A DNA stretch of 50,342 bases from Zygnema cylindricum (lineage: Eukaryota > Streptophyta > Zygnematophyceae > Zygnematales > Zygnemataceae). The stretch spans positions 1 to 50,342 of the forward strand of contig JBBHKE010001206.1 in NCBI GenBank assembly GCA_037447655.1, given 5' to 3'. The notes under the pieces were generated by a model. The model had not been told where the DNA came from and ran no database searches. It was given only the letters and a program-made list of their open reading frames with translations. Numbering within the stretch: the stretch's first letter is position 1; every line of letters starts with the position of its first letter. Below, piece by piece: positions 42,182 to 50,342 of the stretch. A program made the position numbers and the translations under genes.

Positions 42182-45100
42182 TCAAAACAATCCTAACTTA
42201 GGCCTTCCTCTCACAAAGAAATCATACATAGCAACTTTAGTTAACATGTCACCTGCTTCTTCACCCGTTGGCACAAAAACGAACTCAATCTCACCAACAT
42301 TTACTAAATCTCTCACAAAATGCCACTGAATCCTAATGTGTTTAGTCCTCTTATGAAAAACTGGATTCTTAGCCAATGCAATGCTAGACATACTGTCTGA
42401 AAATAACTTCATACACTTAATGATAATTCCCAACTCACTTAACATTTCTCTTAACCAAATTGAAGCTTTGGCAGCATGGCAAGCCGCCATATATTCGGCC
42501 TCTGTCGAACTCAAGGCCACCGTAGGTTGAAGTATCAAACTCCAAGAAATTGCACCTCCACATAAAACGAAAGCGTAACCGGATGTTGACTTTCCCGTGT
42601 CGAAGTCTCCACCCCAATCGGAATCGCAATATCCAAAACAATCTAGCTCTAAATCCGCCTCATAAACTAAACCATAACTTAAGGTTCCAACCAAATATCT
42701 AAAGATCCTTTTAACAGTCTCCCAATGACACTTCTTAGGTGCTTGAAAAAACTTACTCACAATACTAACAACAACTGAAATATCTGGTCTAGTTCCAACA
42801 CTAAGGTAAATCAAACAACCAACTGCTTCTCTATAAGGTACATCAATTGTTGGCTCACTTTCTGCTTTACTCAACTGATCTCTGGGATCCAAAGGTGTAC
42901 TTAAAGGCTTAGCATTGAACATAGAGAATCTAGCTAAGACTTCCTTACAATATTGTTCCTGACTAAGTTTCAAAGAACCAAACTCATCTCTAATTACCTC
43001 AATACCAAGAATGTACGTAACTTCTCCTAAATCTGTAACTTTGAAGAATTTACGAAGAAAACATTTCAATTCATGAATCCTTTCAAGACTGTCTGAAATC
43101 ATAATAAAATCATCAACTTACACACTAAATATAATCTGATCAACTCCTTCTCCTTTCACATAAACACCTAAATCCGAAAATGTACGAACAAAGCCAAAAT
43201 CCAAAAGTACCTTATGAAGACGAGTGTATCATGTCCTTGGTGCTTGCTTAAGTCCATAAATGGACTTTTTCTACTTCAACACATGTCCAGGTTTGCCCGG
43301 AACTCCTTGTGGAATCTTCATATTGTTGTTTTTGAAATGTTAGTTTCGTACTTACGCCACATTTTGTGCGCACGCGACGGTTCGTGCGTAGATTATTACC
43401 GAAAATAATGTGGTGGTACAAATGGAGGTTCGAATGGATTTGTGGATTGGGGAAGTAATTGTACGATTGAAATTAAATGGAGTAATTGAGTGGCTCGGAA
43501 TACTTTTGCTAATGGACGGCAGATCGCGAAGCGATCCGATGTGAAATTTACGAAATGTTGAATATGTACGCCGCCGGTACGGAGCGTCTTATTTGGACAA
43601 GTGTACTTTATTTGCGAGAGGCGTATTTATTGCAAAGGACGCAAGTTCGGTATGGAAAAGATTTTGAAGGTACGGTGTAATTTCGGCAAGTGGTCCGTGG
43701 TACATTTGGAGGGCGGACGGCGTCTACCGATATTTTTCAAGGAATCGCAATTTTGATGACGTGGTATCAAGTGAACCGTACGTATGTGATGTCGGTTCAC
43801 TACGTGGTTTCGTCCACAAGTGAATAATCAAGTTGATACTCAGTACGTGGATTTTATGGATGCGTCCGTGTAAATATTTGGATTTAACATTGTTTTGTCT
43901 TTTTGTGCATTAATTATTAGTGTAGAACTACATTTTTTGACATACCTTGAATTATTCAGGTATACTCACATTAAATTAAATAGATGGTAACTTACGTACG
44001 GCTGGTATGCCTCCGTACATTTAGTAGGTTGCCTGAGTGTATATATTGTAGAACTTAGTCATTTCAGAACATAGGAACTTTTTGGACCAAAAACTGTTTA
44101 TGGTTATTTTTGGTAATTTTATTTGAGGATTACTCTGAGATCTATTGGCGGAATTTTCTGAAATTCTGCATGTGTGTTCCTCTTTATATTTTTAATATTG
44201 TCACAGATTTGCAGGCCTATTTTGTGCCTGGTCTGTTTTTACTTCATTGTGAAGCTGGCCGGTTTATCAAAGTTCTGGCAAACTGTTTTTGTGCAACTTT
44301 GACCAGATGATGTGATCACTCTGTTTATTATTTTTATCTGAAACTTTGTGAGGTTATTTTTTAGCTTAGAAAATATTTGTGTTTGTAGTTTCAGCTTGTT
44401 TTGATATTTTTGTAGAATTCTGTGTTGATTCAAAGTAGGCTGTTTTTGGGTAGTCTGTGGTGCTTCCGAGGGTAAATCCATGGCTGAAAATAGCTATGGA
44501 CAACAGATATAAATTTCTTCTTCCAATTCTCCATTTAGAAAAGCGGTTTCAACATCCATTTGGTGGATATGCTTCCTCTTAGCAGCAGCAATTGAAATAA
44601 TCATCCTTAAACTATCAAATTTAACTACAGGTGCATATGTTTCTGTGTAGTCTATACCTTCTTTCTGCTGAAAACCTTTACCAACTAATCTTGCCTTATA
44701 TTGATAATTTCACCTGATGCACCCGTCTTAGTCTTAAATACCCATTTACAATCAATAGCTTTCTTTCCCTCAGGTAAAACTACTTCTTCAAATGTTCCAT
44801 TATCAATAATAGACTTAAGTTCTTTCTCAAAAGCTGGTTTCCACTTTTCATTCCAATCACTTGATGCAACAGCTTCTGAATAGGACTTAGGATCCCCATT
44901 CAGAGGCTCACTCAGTAATTGCTATAAAAGAAACTCATTTAACCTAGCATCTGAAATAAAATTAACCGACTTATCTTTAGCATTCATATGAAGGGTTAAT
45001 CTCTCAGGAGCCTTTCCTTTATTCGCTCGATTACTTCTCCTAACAACTTCTTCTTCAACAACATCATCTCTTTCACCCTTCTCACTTACAGATGGCAAAC

Positions 45101-46501
45101 TACATTCACTTCTTTGTCTGCTAAGGGATCTTTCACTAGACTTAGAACTTTGACTTTCATATGCGGAATTTGCAGAATTGACAGCAACATTTCCATCTTC
45201 TTTCATTATCCTAGAAATGTTTAGAGACTTATCGCCTTGATCGTCATTGAAATCTGAATAGTGGGTTTGATGTCCTCCTCCAAGTGATTGTCCAAATCTT
45301 CCAACACCTCGTCCTCGTTGTCCATATCGACCTCTTCCTCTTTCCGAGTAGTACGTTGTTCCTCCTCCATTTCGTTGAAAACACTGAGCACTAATATGTC
45401 CCCATTTTCGACAAATATTGCATTGCTTTTCCCTATCTGGACAGTTAGTAGCCATATGTCCTTCCTTATTACACTTATAACAAGTAACATGACTTATATC
45501 ACCTTGATGGCTATAACTTCTTTCAAATCGTGAATACTTAAAATTGTTTCTACCCCCTCTTGATCTAAATCTTCCTCTACCTCCACCACCACGTAGAGAA
45601 TATACCTCAGACGTGTCAGTGAGGTTTACATTACCATTTCCAAATCCTCTACCATCTTTCTCTTTACTCTTTTCTGCACCTTTTAGAAGGTTAATAGCAA
45701 AATCAAAAGTGGGTTTCTCTGTAGATCTTATGACTTCAACGGTGACATCAAACTTAGATGGTAATCCATTTAGAAACTCAAATACTTTTTCATCTTCAGG
45801 AGGAAACTTTCCTGCGCTATTCAACTGCTCTATCAATACATTAAATCTTTTTAAAGCATCATCAATCGACTCATTACTTTTCATCCTAAACTGAATAAAG
45901 TCTTGAAATACATAACTAGACTTAGTTGCAAATCCCTTCTCATACAAATTTTGTAGATGAGTCCAACAAGCATGAGCCGTAACATGAGTCAATATATGCT
46001 CATGAACTGAACTACTACTACTCTGAAGTAATGCAGTCATAGCTGCCATATCTTTATCATCCAACTTTTTCCTTCCTTTTGCATCTAATGGTCTTTTCTC
46101 TTCTCTAGAAAGTATTTTCTACAATTTCTTTAGAGCAACGGTTCTCGAATATATCTCTTCCATACAGGATGATTATTTCCATTAAGCATGATAGTCTTAG
46201 ACGACACCTTATAATCTGACTCTTCATCTAAACTTGACTCATCATCATCATCATAAAATGGTACTTTTATTTTGCCCTTTTTAATCTTCTTAGAACTCTC
46301 ATCATCTGAATTGCCCCCAAAGGTATGAGTTTTACCGAAAGATTGTCCTTCTTTTTTTGCCTTTAGAAATTCGTAAAGTTCCTCCATAGTCGTTAGATCA
46401 AACTGAATTGTGAACCTCTCCTTCGCCATTGATAACTTCTCCAATTCTCCAACTCCAAAACTGACTTCAGTGTCTTCTTTCTTTGCAGAGTATTCCTCCA
46501 C
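42182..46501 (-). pseudogene. F8 gag-RT-RNase H with protease-integrase deleted
   Basis: Gag lies at 46501-46130 and 46064-44922; the 46501 frame has no ATG in place and appears to start at GTG. Two zinc knuckles follow (CYKCNKEGHMATNC, CNICRKWGHISAQC, near 45500-45380). The frame then passes directly into the linker before RT (RRSNRANKGKAPERL, near 45030) without protease or integrase. RT continues in broken frames to 44506, is split by the solo LTR at 43324-44505 and resumes towards 43103; the YVDD region near 43110 is damaged. The 42182-43102 frame carries the RT end and RNase H (CDSDWGGD, STEAEYMA). It is inactive. Confidence 0.85.
43324..44505 (+). repeat. F10 solo LTR inside F8 RT
   Basis: 1,182 bp, ends TGTTGT...ACAACA, flanked by CATAT (43319-43323) and GATAT (44506-44510), a 5-bp duplication with one change. 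Removing it rejoins the RT frame (ELEEEIY followed by MKIPQG). TATA box GTATATAT near 44038-44045. An ATG at 44480, 26 nt from the LTR end, encodes MAENSYGQ and would read into a primer-binding site, the same design as F1-F6. Confidence 0.88.
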
Positions 46502-46564
46502 CGTGACAGATAAACTCTCAATTCTTAATCAATTCTTAACTCAAATCTAAGTGGAATAAACACT

Positions 46565-46576
46565 GCTCCGATACCA
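46565..46576 (-). promoter_or_regulatory. F8 primer-binding site
   Basis: In element sense TGGTATCGGAGC follows the LTR end after two bases. It resembles the usual plant-type site TGGTATCAGAGC for the 3' end of initiator tRNA-Met. Confidence 0.82.
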
Positions 46577-46578
46577 AT

Positions 46579-46986
46579 TGATACGAATAAGAGTCAATCG
46601 GAATGCGCTCACAAATACTTAAATGTCTTAATGCGGAAGCGATATTAAAATGAAATCAAAAAACACAACACATCGAAAGCGTATAATCAAAGATAGAGTG
46701 AAATTGAATACTCAATAAAATAAGCTCATATTAACTCAATCCTTAAACATTACACTTCTATTAGTTTATTCCTCCTTAATTGACTCTTGATTGATTCCTA
46801 ACTGTTATACTATCTAACTTACACGATGGCTTTTTAACTTAACCGCGGAAAACAATCTAGAACACTAACTCTAGAAGTGTTTAATGTACTTAGACGTAAA
46901 TGTGGTACAAAACAAAATGAAACTACTAGAAACTAATGTGACAAAGTTATGTACGACAAGCTTAACTTACGTGAAACGAACATACT
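46579..46986 (-). repeat. F8 5' LTR, truncated
   Basis: Aligns with 41484 onward up to CATACT, where the gypsy-like LTR begins. The U3 start is missing. Confidence 0.85.
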
Positions 46987-47501
46987 TGTAACAGGGTTAC
47001 AGTGTTGAGTACTTAGTAGCTAGTAACTAGGCTGCTACAGTTGCGGTGTCAGAGCAGCGCAGGTGCGATTCCAAACCAGCGCAACATAGCAGCATAGCAA
47101 CTTAGCGGTGTAGCAACTAAGTAGCGTAGCAGCATAGCAACAGAGTATAGGAGCGCAACATAGCAACGTAGCGTAGCAGTATAGCAACGCCGCGGAAGGT
47201 AGTTTGAATTGTATAGTTCTAGAAGGATGTCTTGAGATTGATCTAGGAAGACCTTGAAAGTCCATGTGTTCACTTGTACAGTACAAAAGTGACTAGCAGC
47301 TAGTGAGTTTAAATAGTCGGGCAGACTTAGTTAAGGAAAGACTCTTCGAGTAGACTTTCGCAGCGAGCGCTGGATGTTGTAATCTTCTCCTGAGTAATAA
47401 AGTGCTACTCTTTACTTATCTTTGTGGTGTGAACTTGCTGTTGCTACGAGGAGGTCCTGGGTATCTTCAGCTGTGCAATCTGGCATTTTGTCCCTTTTAC
47501 A
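46987..47501 (+). repeat. 5' LTR of a gypsy-like element
   Basis: 515 bp, ends TGTAA...TTACA, unrelated to the copia LTRs. The segment 47050-47200 holds imperfect repeats built on AGCAACATAGC/AGCGTAGC words. It interrupts the F8 LTR. No matching 3' LTR is in the window. Confidence 0.8.
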
Positions 47502-47502
47502 C

Positions 47503-47514
47503 TGGTATCGGAGC
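47503..47514 (+). promoter_or_regulatory. primer-binding site of the gypsy-like element
   Basis: TGGTATCGGAGC lies one base after the LTR terminus, matching the 3' end of initiator tRNA-Met. Confidence 0.82.
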
Positions 47515-47535
47515 TCCTCCTTATGACTCGACAGC

Positions 47536-47690
47536 ATGGTCGACCACGGCGTGTCTACCGCAGAAATGTTAGCGCAAGTTTTTTGGGAGTTAGAAAACGT
47601 TAGATTACAGAACGCGCAACTGAGCAACACCGTCACAGCATTGGAAGCTCGTCTCGCCGAACGTCCTGTCAAACTCGAGTGCTTTTCAGG
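47536..47690 (+). pseudogene. truncated gag start of the gypsy-like element
   Basis: An ATG shortly after the primer-binding site opens a frame with a leucine-rich, coiled-coil-like N-terminus (about residues 10-40) and a PVKLECFSG segment. This resembles the N-terminus of gypsy-type Gag proteins, where a coiled coil precedes an FSG-like motif. Similarity is lost after about 47690. The assignment to gypsy rests on this motif only; no Pol is present. Confidence 0.55.
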
Positions 47691-48651
47691 CACACTTCTA
47701 TATTACCGAGGATTTCCGTACCCTTCCTACCCGTACTGTTCTCAGAGTACGGAAAAGTGAGCGCAACCAGCCAAAAGGATTATGGTATTTCCTCAACTGA
47801 ACCAGACGCACTTTATTTCGCGCCTAACGGAGGCCGGACGACAAAGTTCTACCGTCTCAAAGATCGCAGTTCCGTCGCATAGTACTAGCTTCCACCAGCC
47901 CCAAAGAGTACAAAGTACAATAATGTTGGATTGTATGGACAGTACAAAATTTTCATTTTTTTTGGTTGACCAACTGTAACCGACCGGTTTTTTTTTCTGG
48001 TGAATCAACCGACCACAACCTCCCGGCCCTCAAAATTTGGCAACCGAATCCGTTTCGGATCCGGCGCGTGCGATCGGTTAGCGGTCGGTCACGATTTCGA
48101 TTGACCCTTTGCGACCTCTGATGTGAATATCGCGAGAGTGAGTTTTCTAAAAATGTACCTTTTCGTACGAGATTTTTTTCCTGGGATGTCCAAGATGGGG
48201 TTTGGGGGAGTTCACAACGTGGGATCACAAATATATTTTTCCATTGCTGTGAACCAATTAGGGCAGATCTCCATTGTAACGGAACGCTCTTCTTTAGCCC
48301 AAAAGTTAAACAACCTGCAAAGCACAATCTACACTATATTGTTTATTGATCCGCCCAATTCAAGGACGCTTAAAACAACTATTTCAAAATGCATTTGTTA
48401 TTATTTGTAATTTATTTCATATATTTGTACTTGCCATGCGGCTACTTTTGTGTGGCCGAGAGAACGACCCGCGCTCATCCGACGGGCGCACAGAGTGGCA
48501 ATCGCTCAAATCGAACGTGACTTGCATTCTGTACTTTCGTTCCACAGAGTACGGATCGGATTGTCGTACGTGACGCAAACATATTATACAGTACAGTATA
48601 CACCATACACAACAAAATTTTATGTGGTGTGTATGTTATTGATAAATAAAA
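47691..48651. other. unassigned DNA
   Basis: No gene, LTR or clear inverted repeat is recognised in about 960 bp. Short frames on both strands have no known motif. A T-run inside ACCGGTTTTTTTTTCTGG lies near 47985-48000. Confidence 0.35.
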
Positions 48652-49158
48652 CATAGTTCAAAAGTAGGCGTTTTTATGGTAGGCCTTTAGTAGGCGCACC
48701 AAACTTGGCACAAAACTCGCGTAGAGTAGGCATACTGTATACGTGTGCGTTTGTGCACACTCTTATAGAAACGTACGAATATGACGTATGATCATAGTAC
48801 AGCGCACGCCGCCGATTTTTTTTTTTTTGCGAACTGACACGGCGTAGGATGAGTTATGTTATGGGCTTTCCATGTGATCGTCTTAGATCGCTAATTTGAT
48901 CAGCGACCGTGCGATCATCCAAATCCGATGGTTTAATTAAAAAAAACCTCAAAACTCACAGATTTTTATTTTTTTGTCTAAATGTTTTTTAAAATTTAGA
49001 CATGACGTTTAATTCTCTATCGATCGATGTGCAACTCAATCCTGTTACTATTTTTTTCATTTTGCGACCAATACAATATGGGTCTTAAGGTCATATTGTA
49101 TGTTTTACATACAATAGGCATATTATATGGGCCTACTTTCACCTACTTTTGAACTATG
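48652..49158 (+). mobile_element. hAT-like MITE, copy C1
   Basis: It starts CATAGTTCAAAAGTAGGC and ends CACCTACTTTTGAACTATG. Internal blocks (GAACTGACACGGCGTAGGAT, ACAATATGGGTCTTAAGG) are shared with copies A and B. The flanks do not form a clear 8-bp duplication because a second copy abuts on the right. Confidence 0.75.
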
Positions 49159-49461
49159 AAATAGGCATTTTTATGGTAGGCCTTTGGTCGGCGCCTTTAT
49201 CGTAAGTTGTGTTATGGGCTTTTCATGTGATATTCTTAGATCGCTACTTTGATCACCGATCGTCCGATCGTCCGATCGTCCGAATCTGACGGTGTCAATA
49301 ATTTTTTTAGTCTGAATGTTTTAATTGGTCCAATTTTTGGTCTGAATGATTTAATTGGTCCGAATAGGTCAGAATACAATATGGGTCTTAAGGTCATATT
49401 GTATGTTTTCCATACAATAGGCATATTGTATGGGCCTACTTTCACCTACTTTTGAACTATG
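49159..49461 (+). mobile_element. hAT-like MITE, copy C2 (5'-truncated)
   Basis: It begins at AAATAGGCATTTTTATGG, which aligns with base ~14 of copy C1, and ends with an intact CACCTACTTTTGAACTATG. Near 49258-49272 the word GATCGTCC is repeated. It is probably a shortened tandem partner of C1. Confidence 0.65.
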
Positions 49462-49722
49462 ATATATATACATATATGTGTATATTGGTCAGCGTGCGGA
49501 GTATCGACCCACCCTGCTTCTCAATAACCAATAATATCGGCTATCGGAATTGTCTAGACTAGCAAAATACCGATACACAACACAAAAATCTACGACATAC
49601 GGCATTCAACATACATACGAAAGATTGCGGCATTGCGCAAGGCAAATCACATACGTCAGGTCGCAAACGAAGGCGTAAAGCTTCTCGCTACGTTGGGAAA
49701 TTAGTCGAAGCACCCCTAAAAG
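49462..49722. other. unassigned; second CGATA-type remnant
   Basis: A TATATA-rich start is followed by AATATCGGCTATCGG and ATACCGATACACAACAC near 49535-49580, resembling the terminus of the element at 49723. No gene is seen. CCTAAAAG at 49715-49722 is the left duplication of that element. Confidence 0.35.
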
Positions 49723-50157
49723 TAGTGTTGGGTATCGGGTAGTTTCATATCGCGATAATTTCGATATTCGATATATCGAATATCGATCGAGCAGATTCCT
49801 CGATATATCGTACCGGGACCAACATAAATTATCGCGATATATATATCAAAAATTGCATATCCGTACAGTCAGAGTACGGAAAACCGTACTAAAAAGCGTA
49901 CGGAGAATCGTACGAAAAATTGTACGGATATTTTTGCCCCCCCCTCCCCCCCCTCCCCCCCACTGAGCGCGGGGGGGTGGTGGGGGTTTGGAAAAAAATT
50001 ATAAATTTTTCATTTTCGATATATCGTCGATACGATATATTGGCGATATATCGCGATAATTTGAAATTCGATATATCGAAGCGATATATCGAATATCGGG
50101 TACATGAAATTCGATATATATCGAATATCGGCAATGGGTCCTCGATACCCAACACTA
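49723..50157. mobile_element. hAT-like CGATA-rich MITE
   Basis: 435 bp with inverted ends TAGTGTTGGGTATCG and perfect 8-bp duplication CCTAAAAG (49715-49722, 50158-50165). The interior is made of ATATCGATAT/CGATATATCG words that form many small palindromes, plus a C-tract/G-tract block at 49936-49987. No ORF is found. End sequence and duplication length fit hAT. Confidence 0.88.
49936..49987. other. facing C- and G-tracts
   Basis: Runs of 7-8 C separated by single T are followed within 10 bases by runs of G. The block could form a hairpin, and each strand has tracts able to form a G-quadruplex or i-motif. It lies inside the hAT-like MITE. Confidence 0.6.
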
Positions 50158-50182
50158 CCTAAAAGTGCTGTACCGTACACTA

Positions 50183-50342
50183 CACCGCGAATCGCTATTC
50201 TCGTTAATCACGCTTATTCGGCGCCCCTAGATTTTTACCCAAATTCTTAAATAGAGTGATTACAAATACCCTAAAAACCAAATTAGGGTGACTGATTTCC
50301 TTTGAAAATCCCCAAATTCCCAATTAGCGTTAATCACACTAA
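50183..50342 (+). mobile_element. mariner-like MITE, cut by the window end
   Basis: After TA, the terminus CACCGCGAATCGCTATT matches the ends in the 26067-27130 cluster. It continues to the window edge with CCAATTAGCGTTAATCAC. Confidence 0.65.

Larger units (their letters stand above)
41484..46986 (-). mobile_element. F8: copia element of a different lineage
   Basis: The left LTR 41484-42138 and right LTR 46579-46986 (truncated by the element at 46987) frame a gag-RT-RNase H interior, itself interrupted by the F10 solo LTR. Unlike F1-F5 it uses a primer-binding site matching the 3' end of initiator tRNA-Met, has two zinc knuckles and lacks the LTR-internal gag start and the tRNA-like unit. 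The left flank CCTTC (41479-41483) is its presumed target site. Confidence 0.85.

Noticed and set aside
47050-47080. GGTGCGATTCC in the gypsy-like LTR as a B box
   Set aside because: Two mismatches to the core, no A-box-like block at the right distance and no T-run. The match is probably chance within AGC-rich repeats.

Overview
This window is repeat-rich nuclear DNA of a eukaryote, with no host gene I can recognise. Almost all of it is Ty1/copia LTR retrotransposons nested in one another, plus hAT-like, mariner-like and foldback non-autonomous DNA transposons and the truncated 5' end of what looks like a Ty3/gypsy element. The host lineage cannot be fixed from this sequence. I named the copia families F1 to F10 for this report only.

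Layout. 1-3637: unassigned DNA with a MITE (670-1152) and an hAT-type MITE (1585-2283, 8-bp target-site duplication, TSD). 3638-10073: a complete young F1 element on the minus strand, with an intact 1,452-residue Gag-Pol, LTRs differing at one base that I found, and TSD TTCCT. 10656-25406: an old plus-strand F2 element, interrupted by an hAT MITE in its 5' LTR (11048-12036), a decayed F3 element in its integrase region (15148-21394) and an F1 solo LTR in its 3' LTR (23782-24829). 25407-28025: unassigned DNA, a cluster of TA-flanked MITEs and an 845-bp foldback element. 28026-39096: a decayed F1 copy (F1c, minus) carrying an F4-type LTR fragment, an F6 solo LTR (30863-31877) and a complete non-autonomous F4 element (34679-38800). 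39097-41483: the 5' end of an F5 element, which sits in an older copia integrase fragment (F9). 41484-46986: an F8 element, a different copia lineage with the protease-integrase part missing and an F10 solo LTR inside its RT. 46987-47690: LTR, primer-binding site and gag start of the gypsy-like element. 47691-50342: unassigned DNA and three kinds of MITE.

The main result is a shared and unusual architecture across the copia families. (1) The gag start codon lies inside the 3' end of the LTR, 20, 26 or 59 nt from the LTR end depending on family. All three distances are 2 modulo 3, so the terminal CA of the LTR and the first G of the primer-binding site form a Gln codon and the primer-binding site is itself coding (Gln-Val-Met-Gly-Pro). 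(2) That site, GGTTATGGGCCCA, is complementary to the anticodon arm of initiator tRNA-Met, as in Drosophila copia, not to the tRNA 3' end. (3) F1, F3, F4 and F5 begin their predicted RNA with a row of short hairpins whose stems covary between families, ending with a hairpin whose loop holds the gag AUG. (4) The U3 of the same four families carries a tRNA-like Pol III cassette (A-box-like block, B box, T-run), always antisense to the element. I know of no described element with this combination; the nearest analogue I know is the 5S-derived sequence in Cassandra LTRs.

F4 looks like a Gag-only parasite of an F3-like element: it keeps a long open frame but has lost protease, integrase and RT. 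These elements would work together by sharing RT and integrase supplied by autonomous relatives such as the intact F1 copy.
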